Origin: Flavobacteriaceae bacterium LYZ1037
Lineage (GTDB): Bacteria; Bacteroidota; Bacteroidia; Flavobacteriales; Flavobacteriaceae
Reading direction: 5' to 3'
Assembly: GCA_003144015.1 (NCBI GenBank)
Contig: QFWS01000001.1
Span: 124,001-188,000 of the forward strand
DNA: 64,000 nt
In this document: positions 36,634 through 45,137 of the stretch, one piece after another
Position numbering within the stretch: the stretch's first letter is position 1
Layout: every line of letters starts with the position of its first letter
Position numbers and translations under genes: made by a program
The notes under the pieces: generated by a model
The model's input: the letters and a program-made list of their open reading frames with translations, nothing else
Databases searched by the model: none
What the model was told of the DNA's origin: nothing

Positions 36634-38169
36634 TTATAAATTAAAACCAACTGTAAGAGTTACATTGGTAAGTCTTGAATCTATAGAAGCTGTATTTAAG
36701 AACCCTGAATTATTATACAGTCTATATTCAGAAGATTGCTTGGCTTGATCGAAAGCCATATCTAATTTAAAATTACCAAAGCTATAGCCTAAACCTACTG
36801 AATAACCTGTTAAATCACCTAAAGTGTTTCCGTTTTTATAAGGACTTTCTTCAAACCTATAACCACCTCTCAAACTTAGTTGTTTTAATCTTACTTCGCC
36901 ACCAACTCTATAAGTTGAAGCCATAGTTAATTGATTGTTTATAACATTGTTTTGTTTTGCAAAATAAGGGTCAGATGTTGGTTTAAACTTCGTATTTCCA
37001 TAATCTTTTAAAGAGTAATCAAAACTAATTAGTCCGTATTCTCCAAAAACATAAGCTAAACTACCTGTAAATTTACCTGGAGACTGAAGGTTATATGCAG
37101 GATAAATGTTTATAATGTCTGAAATATACCCAATGTCTGGGTCTGCAATGTTAGAATCGATTCCTTGAATTAATTCTTCTTCTATACGGTACCAAGTTGG
37201 AGAATTGTATGATAAACCTAGTCTTAAATCATTAGTCAGCTTAGCGATGGCGCCTAATTGAAAAGAAAAACCAGATCCAATGGTAGAAAGCCAGTTTTCG
37301 AAAACAATGTTTCTTGTTAAAGAATCTGGGTCATTATTAGTTTCATAAAAACTAGTAAACTTATCATAGTTTATAAAATGGGTGTTTAAATTAACTCCTA
37401 AATACAGTCTGTCTTTAAAAGCTGTCGAAAAGTTCAATGAAAATTTACCATTATAACCAGAAGAAGCATAGCTGTATTCTTGGTAAAAAGACTCTGCAGG
37501 TGCTGTATTTGAAAAGTAATTAGTTTCATCATTATTAGTGTCATTATCTAAATTTACCGGATCAATAATTCCAGACCAATAACCAAGAAAAACTTGTTGA
37601 ACAGGATAGCCATAATTTGCACTTGAACCAATATTAGCATAAGCTTCTTCAAGATATTCACCTGGTTGAAGTTTTAATACGCCAAAAGGAATGGCTTGAT
37701 TTTCGGTAATACCTAGAAAATATCTATCAATAGATGTTGGACTATTCCCATAGGCTAACCAATCGGTATTATAATTTTTTGCTTTATCATAAGTTGCACT
37801 AAATGCAAATTTAGACCAATCTGAATTACTGTTAGGGTTTCTAAACACAAAGGAAGCCCCTGTTTGGTTTAAGTCAATATTAGAATCTTTAGAAGTGTTA
37901 ACTCCGTTAAAATACTGAACATCATTTTTAGTGTTGTTATTCGATAAGGATAATGAAATATGACTCCCATTAAAAACTGCAGAACCAGCTGGATTGATAC
38001 TTATAGCACTTAAATCGCCACCTAGTGCACCAAAAGCACCACTTAAAGCTCTATATCTAGCTGTGCCCTGAACATCGTCTTGTGAGTATCTTAGAGCATC
38101 TGTAGCATCTTGGGCATAAAAATTTGCCATAGACATAACACCTACGAATAGTAATATTAACTTTTTCAT
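36634..38169 (-). CDS. OmpP1/FadL/TodX-family outer membrane transport protein
   Basis: A 511-residue outer membrane barrel. Signal peptide MKKLILLFVGVMSMANFYAQ is followed by DATDALRYSQDDVQGTARYRALSGAFGALGGDLSAISINPAG, the typical Bacteroidota FadL start with the hatch segment, and the protein ends in a beta strand (LTNVTLTVGFNL). FadL-type proteins take up long-chain fatty acids or other hydrophobic compounds; the substrate here is unknown. It is 25 bases downstream of the Tyr/Gly-rich lipoprotein gene on the same strand and likely cotranscribed. Confidence 0.9.
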   Translation of the reverse strand: MKKLILLFVGVMSMANFYAQDATDALRYSQDDVQGTARYRALSGAFGALGGDLSAISINPAGSAVFNGSHISLSLSNNNTKNDVQYFNGVNTSKDSNIDLNQTGASFVFRNPNSNSDWSKFAFSATYDKAKNYNTDWLAYGNSPTSIDRYFLGITENQAIPFGVLKLQPGEYLEEAYANIGSSANYGYPVQQVFLGYWSGIIDPVNLDNDTNNDETNYFSNTAPAESFYQEYSYASSGYNGKFSLNFSTAFKDRLYLGVNLNTHFINYDKFTSFYETNNDPDSLTRNIVFENWLSTIGSGFSFQLGAIAKLTNDLRLGLSYNSPTWYRIEEELIQGIDSNIADPDIGYISDIINIYPAYNLQSPGKFTGSLAYVFGEYGLISFDYSLKDYGNTKFKPTSDPYFAKQNNVINNQLTMASTYRVGGEVRLKQLSLRGGYRFEESPYKNGNTLGDLTGYSVGLGYSFGNFKLDMAFDQAKQSSEYRLYNNSGFLNTASIDSRLTNVTLTVGFNL

Positions 38170-38194
38170 ATTTTTCTTTTTCTTTTAAACAATT

Positions 38195-39196
38195 TTATCT
38201 TCTTCCTCTTGAGCCACCAGAGCTTCTGCTACCACCTCCAGATGAAAATGAAGGAGAGCTACCCGAAGATCTACTTGGGGAATAGTTTCTTGTCGAACTA
38301 CTTCTAGGTCTAGAATTTGTTCTTGTTTTAGTAGTTGTCGATCTCGTTGGCTTCGTGGTTGTTGTACTTGGTCTCGTTGGAGAAGCTACCCCTGAATTAG
38401 GTCTAGTAGTAGTTCTCGTTCTTGTTCTAGAAGTTGTTGTGCTTTGACTTGGTCTGGTAGTTGTTCTTGAACGAACAGTTGAATTTGGCCTAACAGTTGT
38501 TGAAGAACTTCTAGTTCTTGCATTTGTATAACCTAAACTAGAACGTGTAGTTCTTGCTCGTGAACCGTAATAATTAGAATTTCTATTATAATAACCGCTT
38601 CCTCCATAATAACTGCCACGTCTTCCGTGATTATAGGCTAAGCTTCTTCCTCCATAGCCATAATAATATCCACCTCCGTAATATCCACCATAGTAACCAC
38701 CACCATAATAAGGATACCAAGGATTGTAATAGCCCCAGCCGTAGCTATAATAAGGATAAAAACCACCATAGTAATATGGCGTATACCAAGGATTATAACC
38801 CCAGCCATAATTAAAACCTGTATTTATAGTAATTGAAACTTCACTATTGTCTTCTCCCCAACCTGCATAACTATTGTATTCCGTTTCTAAGGAGTCTTGT
38901 ACTTCAGTATATTCACCTTCATAGCCATCAACATCAGTGAAAATTTCATCTTCTTCAGGGATTTGGTATTCTAAAGACTTTTCTTTGAAGTAATTTTTAT
39001 AATAAGCTTGGCTTTCGGAAACCGACTTAGTTTCTGCTACCGAATTTTCTTGATATTCAACACTTGTGTCTGAACCGTAAATACCATCATTGTCTTGTGA
39101 AGCATATTGTGAAGATCCACAAGATGCCAAAACAGCAAACAAGCTAAATACAGCTACATATGGTGTTTTAGTTAAAAAGGAGTTATTAATTTGCAT
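38195..39196 (-). CDS. Tyr/Gly-rich and Thr/Ser/Arg-rich lipoprotein
   Basis: A 333-residue protein with a lipobox-like VLASC (Cys at about 26). An acidic region (30-125) is followed by an aromatic, glycine-rich segment (about 125-190, many YGGYYGG and WGYNPWY motifs), then a Thr/Ser/Arg/Pro-rich tail with short repeats of RTTTRPS type (about 215-333) ending in SGGSRGRR. The composition suggests an unfolded or self-associating surface protein; function unknown. The region from 38200 to 38700 is low complexity. It precedes the FadL-type gene and has a promoter element divergent from proS. Confidence 0.75.
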   Translation of the reverse strand: MQINNSFLTKTPYVAVFSLFAVLASCGSSQYASQDNDGIYGSDTSVEYQENSVAETKSVSESQAYYKNYFKEKSLEYQIPEEDEIFTDVDGYEGEYTEVQDSLETEYNSYAGWGEDNSEVSITINTGFNYGWGYNPWYTPYYYGGFYPYYSYGWGYYNPWYPYYGGGYYGGYYGGGYYYGYGGRSLAYNHGRRGSYYGGSGYYNRNSNYYGSRARTTRSSLGYTNARTRSSSTTVRPNSTVRSRTTTRPSQSTTTSRTRTRTTTRPNSGVASPTRPSTTTTKPTRSTTTKTRTNSRPRSSSTRNYSPSRSSGSSPSFSSGGGSRSSGGSRGRR

Positions 39197-39224
39197 ATCT
39201 CTTGAATTTTATTGTTGAACATAA

Positions 39225-39232
39225 CAAAAATA
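39225..39232 (-). promoter_or_regulatory. -7 promoter element of lipoprotein / FadL unit
   Basis: TATTTTTG on the minus strand, an exact TAnnTTTG, 28 bases before the ATG at 39196. Confidence 0.5.
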
Positions 39233-39296
39233 GTTAGTTTTGCGCAACTATTTCTATATTTAACATAATCACAATATTTGTGCCAAAAACCTGGAT

Positions 39297-40775
39297 ATGA
39301 GCAAAAAACTTACAAGTAGAGCAGAAGACTACTCTAAATGGTATAACGATCTTGTTGTAAAAGCAGACCTAGCTGAAAACTCTGCAGTAAGAGGTTGTAT
39401 GGTAATTAAACCTTATGGTTATGCTATTTGGGAAAAAATGCAAGCAGAATTAGATCGCATGTTTAAAGAAACAGGGCATCAAAATGCATATTTCCCTTTA
39501 TTTGTACCAAAAAGTTTATTTGAGGCTGAGGAGAAAAATGCTGAAGGATTTGCCAAAGAATGTGCTATAGTGACACATTATAGATTACAAAACGATCCTG
39601 ATAACCCAGGGAAATTGCGGGTTGATCCAGAAGCTAAATTAGAAGAAGAACTTATTGTTAGACCAACTAGTGAAGCCATTATTTGGAATACTTATAAAGG
39701 ATGGATTCAATCTTATAGAGATTTACCATTATTAATTAACCAATGGGCTAATGTGGTGCGTTGGGAAATGAGAACACGATTATTTTTAAGAACAGCAGAA
39801 TTTTTATGGCAAGAAGGACATACAGCTCACGAAACAAAAGCTGAAGCAATCCAAGAGGCAGAGTTAATGAATAATGTGTATGCTACATTTGCTGAAAATT
39901 TTATGGCAATTCCAGTTATTAAAGGTTTAAAAACAGAAAGCGAACGTTTTGCTGGAGCTGTTGAAACTTATTGTATTGAAGCATTAATGCAAGATGGAAA
40001 AGCATTACAAGCTGGAACATCTCATTTTTTAGGACAGAATTTTGCCAAAGCTTTTGATGTCAAGTTTACTTCTAAAGAAGGAAAACAAGATTATGTTTGG
40101 GCAACGTCTTGGGGAGTTTCAACCAGACTTATGGGAGCATTAATTATGACGCATAGTGATGACCATGGTTTAGTATTACCACCAAATTTAGCACCAAATC
40201 AAGTTGTTATTGTGCCAATTTATAAAACGGATGAACAATTAGAAGAGATTTCTAAAATTGCCAATTTAATGATGAGCGATTTAAGAGCTAAGCACGTTTC
40301 TGTGAAATTTGATAATAGAACGACATTAAGACCTGGAGCAAAGTTTGCGCAGCACGAATTGCAAGGGGTGCCCTTAAGAATTGCTATTGGACCAAAAGAT
40401 TTGGAAAATGGTACCGTAGAATTGGCAAGAAGAGATACCCTAACTAAAGAAGTTATAGCATTAGATAATGTAACGTCTAAAGTTGAAACCTTAATGGTTG
40501 AGATTCAGAATTCACTTTATAAAAAAGCATTAGATTATAGAGACTCTCATATAACCTTGGTAGACGATTTTGATAAGTTTCAAACGGTTCTAGAAACAAA
40601 AGGAGGTTTTATTTCAGCGCATTGGGATGGCACAGAAGAGACCGAATCTAAAATAAAAGAGTTGACAAAAGCAACTATTAGATGTATTCCAACGGATGAA
40701 AAGGAAGTAATTGGCAAATGTGTCTATACTGGAAAGCCTTCAAAACGTAGAGTATTGTTTGCAAAAGCGTATTAA
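39297..40775 (+). CDS. proS: Prolyl-tRNA synthetase (archaeal/eukaryotic-like short type)
   Basis: Class II synthetase charging tRNA-Pro. The 492 residues lack the editing domain between motifs 2 and 3, as in the type 3 enzymes common in Bacteroidota. Visible are [34 protein letters not shown], motif 2 in [24 protein letters not shown], and motif 3 in [24 protein letters not shown]. The anticodon-binding domain begins near 300, and a Cys-containing zinc-binding-like C-terminal domain ends FAKAY. A weak promoter, AATATTTG at about 39273, lies upstream. Confidence 0.96.
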   Translation: MSKKLTSRAEDYSKWYNDLVVKADLAENSAVRGCMVIKPYGYAIWEKMQAELDRMFKETGHQNAYFPLFVPKSLFEAEEKNAEGFAKECAIVTHYRLQNDPDNPGKLRVDPEAKLEEELIVRPTSEAIIWNTYKGWIQSYRDLPLLINQWANVVRWEMRTRLFLRTAEFLWQEGHTAHETKAEAIQEAELMNNVYATFAENFMAIPVIKGLKTESERFAGAVETYCIEALMQDGKALQAGTSHFLGQNFAKAFDVKFTSKEGKQDYVWATSWGVSTRLMGALIMTHSDDHGLVLPPNLAPNQVVIVPIYKTDEQLEEISKIANLMMSDLRAKHVSVKFDNRTTLRPGAKFAQHELQGVPLRIAIGPKDLENGTVELARRDTLTKEVIALDNVTSKVETLMVEIQNSLYKKALDYRDSHITLVDDFDKFQTVLETKGGFISAHWDGTEETESKIKELTKATIRCIPTDEKEVIGKCVYTGKPSKRRVLFAKAY

Positions 40776-40830
40776 TACAAAAATTTTTAAAAAAAAATTA
40801 TATTGGAGTTGCAACATTTAAAAATAGTTG

Positions 40831-40838
40831 TATTTTTG
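40831..40838 (+). promoter_or_regulatory. Upstream of two tandem promoter elements before tRNA-Glu
   Basis: TATTTTTG with TTG 19 bases further upstream (40809-40811), which fits the -33/-7 layout. It lies 87 bases before the tRNA, and nothing recognisable begins at it. Confidence 0.45.
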
Positions 40839-40900
40839 CATCCGCAATGGGAACATTGTTAGTTATTTTGAAATGTATTGCAAGTTTAAATATATAGTTA

Positions 40901-40908
40901 TATATTTG
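40901..40908 (+). promoter_or_regulatory. Promoter of tRNA-Glu and rpsT
   Basis: TATATTTG with TTG at 40878-40880, 20 bases upstream, a full -33/-7 match. RNA would start about 10 bases before the tRNA. Confidence 0.65.
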
Positions 40909-40925
40909 CGCACTCAAAACAAAAT

Positions 40926-40997
40926 GGCCCGTTCGTCTATCGGCTAGGACGCCAGGTTTTCATCCTGGTAAGAGGGGTTCGATTCCCCTACGGGCTA
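40926..40997 (+). tRNA. tRNA-Glu (TTC)
   Basis: 72-base cloverleaf. The acceptor GGCCCGT pairs with ACGGGCT (first pair G-T, as seen in Bacteroidota tRNA-Glu), the anticodon stem CCAGG/CCTGG encloses loop TTTTCAT with anticodon TTC, and the T arm is GGGG TTCGATT CCCC. CCA is not encoded. It is 27 bases upstream of rpsT and probably cotranscribed with it. Confidence 0.97.
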
Positions 40998-41024
40998 CAA
41001 TTTTTATAAAAGAAAGATAATAAA

Positions 41025-41276
41025 ATGGCAAATCATAAGTCAGCATTAAAGAGAATTAGAAGTAACGAAGCTAAACGTCTAAGAAACAAGTATCAACATA
41101 AAACAACGCGTAATGCTATTAAGAGATTACGTGAATTAGAATCTAAAAAAGAAGCTGAGACAATGTTTCCTACTATAGTTTCTATGATTGATAAATTAGC
41201 TAAGAAAAATATTATTCATGCAAACAAAGCATCGAATTTAAAATCTAACTTAACTAAGCACGTAGCTTCTTTATAA
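41025..41276 (+). CDS. rpsT: 30S ribosomal protein S20
   Basis: An 83-residue highly basic helical protein that binds 16S rRNA. The start MANHKSALKRIRSNEAKRLRNK and the end IHANKASNLKSNLTKHVASL are diagnostic. It lies 27 bases after tRNA-Glu, with no separate promoter visible, so it is probably expressed from the tRNA promoter with RNase processing. A terminator follows. Confidence 0.97.
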   Translation: MANHKSALKRIRSNEAKRLRNKYQHKTTRNAIKRLRELESKKEAETMFPTIVSMIDKLAKKNIIHANKASNLKSNLTKHVASL

Positions 41277-41296
41277 GGAATTTACTTTTATTAAGT

Positions 41297-41336
41297 AAAA
41301 AAAAGCCTTTCAATTTTAAATTGAAGGGCTTTTTTT
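41297..41336 (+). terminator. Terminator of rpsT
   Basis: AGCCTTTCAATTT / AAATTGAAGGGCT with A run before and seven T after. Confidence 0.92.
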
Positions 41337-41368
41337 GTTCTAGGTTTTTAATTGAATACCATCTAGAT

Positions 41369-41405
41369 AAAAAAAATGCCTTGATAATTTATCAAGGCAT
41401 TTTTT
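41369..41405 (-). terminator. Terminator of rho
   Basis: AAAAAATGCCTTGAT / ATCAAGGCATTTTTT, symmetrical, placed 20 bases beyond the rho stop. The gene for the factor that ends transcription by the other route is itself ended by an intrinsic hairpin. Confidence 0.88.
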
Positions 41406-41425
41406 AGTATATATTCGGTTTTAAA

Positions 41426-43093
41426 TTATCCGTTCATTGATATTAAAAACTCTTCATTGTTTCTAGTTTGCTTAAACCTTTCATTAATAAACTCCATAGC
41501 TTCTACAGGGTTCATATCTGCTAAATATTTACGCATTACCCACATTCTTTGAATAGTCGTTTCATCTAATAAGATATCATCTCGTCTAGTGCTTGATGAG
41601 GTTAGGTCGATAGCAGGGAAAATTCTACGATTAGATATTTTTCTATCTAATTGTAATTCCATATTACCAGTACCTTTAAATTCTTCAAAGATTACTTCAT
41701 CCATTTTAGAACCAGTTTCAGTTAAAGCAGTTGCTATAATGGTTAAAGAACCCCCATTTTCAATATTTCTAGCTGCTCCAAAGAATCGTTTTGGTTTGTG
41801 TAATGCATTGGCATCTACACCACCACTTAATATTTTACCTGAAGCAGGTTGCACCGTATTATAAGCTCTAGCCAGACGTGTAATAGAATCAAGTAGAATA
41901 ACAACATCGTGTCCACATTCTACTAATCGTTTTGCTTTTTCTAAAACAATGTCTGCAATTTTTACGTGCTCGTGAGCTTCTTTATCAAAAGTAGAAGCAA
42001 TAACTTCTCCACGTACATTACGTTGCATATCTGTTACTTCCTCTGGACGTTCGTCTATTAGTAATATCATTTGATATACTTCAGGATGGTTAGCTGCTAT
42101 TGCATTAGCCACATCCTTTAATAACATGGTCTTACCAGTTTTTGGTTGCGAGACTATCATACCACGTTGTCCTTTTCCAATTGGAGAAAACAAGTCCATA
42201 ATTCTAGTAGAAATAGTACTTTGCCTTTCAGCTATATTAAATTTTTCTTGAGGAAAAAGAGGCGTTAAATGTTCAAAAGAAACTCTATCTCTTACCACTT
42301 CTGGGTTTTGACCGTTAATCTTGTTTACCTTTATTAAAGGAAAATATTTCTCTCCTTCTTTTGGAGGTCTCACATTTCCAAGAACAGTGTCTCCTTTTTT
42401 TAATCCAAATAATCTTATTTGAGATTGAGATACATAAATATCATCAGGAGAAGACAAATAATTATAATCAGATGAACGTAAAAATCCGTAACCGTCTTGC
42501 ATCACATCTAAAACACCTTCACTTTCAATAATGGCATCAAACTCAAAATCTGGTTCACGATACCTGTTTCTAGTGTCTTTATTACCATTTGAATTTCCTT
42601 GATTTTGCTTTTTATTTTGATTCGGGTTTTTATTTTCTCTTTTTGGACGATTTTGATTATCGTTCTTCGAATGAGGTTTTTGAGCTTCTTTACTTTCATT
42701 CTTACCTTTACTTTCTGCGTCTTGAGTATTAGTAGTAGGTTTTGAAGGTTTTGAAGGTTTTGAATGTTGAGGAGCTTTGTTTTCTGCTTTTGGAGTTTCA
42801 GCTTTTACACTTTGAACAGGTTTCTGATCGACCTTTTGTTCGGTCTTTTGTTGATCTTTAACTGGTCTTTGGACTCTCTGTCTAGGTTTTTTATCTTGCT
42901 GTTTTGGAGTTGCCTTTTTAGGTTCTTCTCCTACAACCTCTTTAACTGCTTTTGGATTTGCAGCTTGTTGGTCTAGTATCTGGTATACTAAATCTAATTT
43001 TTTTAATGAACGATACTTAGAAACGTTCAACTTTTTAGCTATATCCTGTAACTCAGGAAGCTTCATTTCTTTTAATTGTGATATTTCAAACAT
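41426..43093 (-). CDS. rho: Transcription termination factor Rho with long low-complexity insert
   Basis: Hexameric RNA helicase that terminates transcription. The 555 residues are longer than the roughly 420 of E. coli Rho. A SAP-like Rho N-terminal segment (1-45, [18 protein letters not shown]) is followed by about 130 residues of Lys/Gln/Pro/Asn-rich disordered sequence (50-180). Then come the RNA-binding cold-shock-like domain ([30 protein letters not shown]) and the RecA-type core with P-loop [23 protein letters not shown] (Walker B region) and [12 protein letters not shown] disordered insert is known in Bacteroides Rho, where it supports phase separation; the insert here is comparable in place and composition. 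The gene is transcribed alone. Confidence 0.97.
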   Translation of the reverse strand: MFEISQLKEMKLPELQDIAKKLNVSKYRSLKKLDLVYQILDQQAANPKAVKEVVGEEPKKATPKQQDKKPRQRVQRPVKDQQKTEQKVDQKPVQSVKAETPKAENKAPQHSKPSKPSKPTTNTQDAESKGKNESKEAQKPHSKNDNQNRPKRENKNPNQNKKQNQGNSNGNKDTRNRYREPDFEFDAIIESEGVLDVMQDGYGFLRSSDYNYLSSPDDIYVSQSQIRLFGLKKGDTVLGNVRPPKEGEKYFPLIKVNKINGQNPEVVRDRVSFEHLTPLFPQEKFNIAERQSTISTRIMDLFSPIGKGQRGMIVSQPKTGKTMLLKDVANAIAANHPEVYQMILLIDERPEEVTDMQRNVRGEVIASTFDKEAHEHVKIADIVLEKAKRLVECGHDVVILLDSITRLARAYNTVQPASGKILSGGVDANALHKPKRFFGAARNIENGGSLTIIATALTETGSKMDEVIFEEFKGTGNMELQLDRKISNRRIFPAIDLTSSSTRRDDILLDETTIQRMWVMRKYLADMNPVEAMEFINERFKQTRNNEEFLISMNG

Positions 43094-43260
43094 GGATGTT
43101 GAATTGAATATTTGTGTTAAATATTAAATTTGAATTTTTCTGAAAAAAATTGATTTTATTCTGAAGAATTAATAGCTTACTACTGTGATAGTTGTAACTT
43201 ATTATTGCAATTATACAACTTTATTTTATTTATTTAAGTTAATTTTTAAAAAGAAACTGT

Positions 43261-43268
43261 TATTTTTG
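43261..43268 (+). promoter_or_regulatory. -7 promoter element of DUF4293 gene
   Basis: TATTTTTG, exact match, 21 bases before the ATG at 43290. Confidence 0.55.
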
Positions 43269-43289
43269 TGCCTTCAAATAGTATAAATA

Positions 43290-43700
43290 ATGCTTCAAAG
43301 AATTCAAACTATCTATCTATTAATCGCTGCTGGAGTTTCCGGTGGATTTATTTTTGTGTTTGAATTATGGACATCTCCTGAGAACGTAAAAGTGTATGCA
43401 GATGATGTTAATTACATTTTTGCCATATTTTTAGTGTCAGCATTTTTCTCAATACTAGCTATTTCAAGATTTAAACATAGGAAATCTCAATTTATGTTGG
43501 GACGACTAAATATATTATTAAACTTTTTTTTACTAGGATTATTTGTATATCAATCACTAAACTTATCTGGAGAAACTGTAGTTTCAGAGAAAGGTATTGG
43601 GATTTTTCTTCCTATTATTTCTATCGTGTTTTTGGCATTAGCCAATAAGGCCATTAAGAAGGATGAAGATCTCGTAAAATCTGTAGATCGATTAAGATAA
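43290..43700 (+). CDS. DUF4293 family membrane protein
   Basis: A 136-residue protein with four predicted transmembrane helices (about 5-25, 45-62, 75-92, 102-122). The start MLQRIQTIYLLIAAGVSGG is the DUF4293 hallmark. Function unknown. It is conserved next to rho in many Bacteroidota, here divergent from it, and ends in a terminator. Confidence 0.9.
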   Translation: MLQRIQTIYLLIAAGVSGGFIFVFELWTSPENVKVYADDVNYIFAIFLVSAFFSILAISRFKHRKSQFMLGRLNILLNFFLLGLFVYQSLNLSGETVVSEKGIGIFLPIISIVFLALANKAIKKDEDLVKSVDRLR

Positions 43701-43729
43701 GCCTATCATCTTAGTAGTATTAGTGCGTG

Positions 43730-43759
43730 AACCCAAGGTGAAGACCTTGGGTTTTTTTT
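43730..43759. terminator. Terminator between DUF4293 and phosphodiesterase genes
   Basis: AACCCAAGGT / ACCTTGGGTT with loop GAAG and eight T. The left side lacks an A run, so it acts mainly on the plus strand. Confidence 0.85.
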
Positions 43760-43760
43760 A

Positions 43761-44255
43761 TCACCTATTCTCAAACTCTATGACTTCTAAATCTTTTATA
43801 TTGCTGCCATCTATTACAAAACGAAGCATGGTTCTTACTTTATGAAATCCATACTTTCCAACTGCTCCAGGATTCATGTGTAATAAGTTTAACTTTTTAT
43901 CTGGTATGACTTTTAAGATGTGAGAATGTCCACAAATAAATAAATCTGGAGGATTTTTTTTAATGGCTTCTCTTATTCTAACATCATACCTATTTGGATA
44001 ACCTCCAATATGCGTGATCCAAACATCAACACTTTCGCACATAAACCTGTTGTTTTCTGGGAATTCTGCTCTAACTTCATGTCCATCAATATTTCCAAAA
44101 ACGGCTTTTAACGGTTTTAGTTTTTTTATTTGATTGGTGACATTTAAATCGCCAATATCTCCAGCATGCCAAACTTCATCAGCTTGTTTTACATGTTTTA
44201 AAATAGCTTCGTCTATATAGCTATGTGTGTCGGAAAGCAAAAGGATTTTTTTCAT
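43761..44255 (-). CDS. YfcE/MJ0936-type metallophosphoesterase
   Basis: A 164-residue calcineurin-like phosphodiesterase. The metal ligands are readable: LLSDTHSY (D9, H11), AGDIGD (D33), GNIDGHE (N55), ITHIGG and CGHSHILK (HxH-type). Members hydrolyse small phosphodiesters in vitro; the natural substrate is unknown. It is convergent with the DUF4293 gene. Confidence 0.93.
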   Translation of the reverse strand: MKKILLLSDTHSYIDEAILKHVKQADEVWHAGDIGDLNVTNQIKKLKPLKAVFGNIDGHEVRAEFPENNRFMCESVDVWITHIGGYPNRYDVRIREAIKKNPPDLFICGHSHILKVIPDKKLNLLHMNPGAVGKYGFHKVRTMLRFVIDGSNIKDLEVIEFENR

Positions 44256-44330
44256 ATTTATTTTTCGCCAAAGTAGAAAGTACTTTTTTTATTTAACTTT
44301 TATTTGAAATTTCAAGAAGGATTAAAATTC

Positions 44331-44338
44331 TATCTTTG
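44331..44338 (+). promoter_or_regulatory. -7 promoter element of truA
   Basis: TATCTTTG, exact match, 25 bases before the TTG start of truA. Confidence 0.6.
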
Positions 44339-44363
44339 CCTTTTACAAAAATAGCATAATCCA

Positions 44364-45113
44364 TTGAGATATTTTTTAGAGCTTACATATAACGGTAAAG
44401 ATTATCATGGTTGGCAAAATCAGCCCAATGCGATATCTGTTCAAGAAGTTATTGAACAATCTATGTCTACACTTTTAAACGACACCATAGCCATTGTTGG
44501 AGCAGGAAGAACAGATGCTGGTGTACATGCCAAACAAATGTTTGCTCACTTTGACACAGAGGTTCATTTTAAAGCTCAAGATTTAATTTATAAACTCAAT
44601 TCCTTTTTGCCAAAAGATATTGCTATTCTTGATGTTTTTAAAGTTAATTCTGATGCTCATGCTAGATTTCATGCTTTGAGCCGAGGGTATTTATACAGAA
44701 TCTCTTTAAATAAAGATGTTTTTAATAATGATGAATCTTATTACTTAAAGCAAGTTTTAGATCTAAATAAAATGAAACAAGCCACGAACATACTATTTGA
44801 ATATAAAGACTTTCAATGCTTTTCTAAAAGTCAGACAGATGTAAATACGTATCATTGTAACATTATGCAGGCTGAGTGGCATTTGGTTGATAACGAATTA
44901 CAGTTTACTATAAAAGCAGACCGGTTTTTAAGGAATATGGTTCGAGCAATAGTTGGCACTTTAATAAATATAGGATTAGGGAAACTGGAAGTAGAAGATA
45001 TGCACACAATAATTAAATCTAAAAACAGGAGTAAAGCAGGTTTTTCTGTACCAGCTCATGGCTTGTATTTAATAGAAGTTGCATATCCAGAAACTATTAA
45101 AACACACAATTAA
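44364..45113 (+). CDS. truA: tRNA pseudouridine synthase A, TTG start
   Basis: Modifies uridines 38-40 in the anticodon arm of tRNAs. The 249 residues have the family N-terminus RYFLELTYNGKDYHGWQNQ at codon 2, then the catalytic D51 in GRTDAGVHA, the region FHALSRGYLYRIS and the RNA-binding ADRFLRNMVRAIVGTLI. The initiator must be TTG at 44364: upstream the frame reads CAT AAT CCA after a TAG, so no ATG or GTG is available without losing conserved residues. An ABC exporter gene follows after 24 bases, probably in the same operon. Confidence 0.95.
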   Translation: MRYFLELTYNGKDYHGWQNQPNAISVQEVIEQSMSTLLNDTIAIVGAGRTDAGVHAKQMFAHFDTEVHFKAQDLIYKLNSFLPKDIAILDVFKVNSDAHARFHALSRGYLYRISLNKDVFNNDESYYLKQVLDLNKMKQATNILFEYKDFQCFSKSQTDVNTYHCNIMQAEWHLVDNELQFTIKADRFLRNMVRAIVGTLINIGLGKLEVEDMHTIIKSKNRSKAGFSVPAHGLYLIEVAYPETIKTHN

Positions 45114-45137
45114 AAAACATTCCATGGTTGGAAGTAT

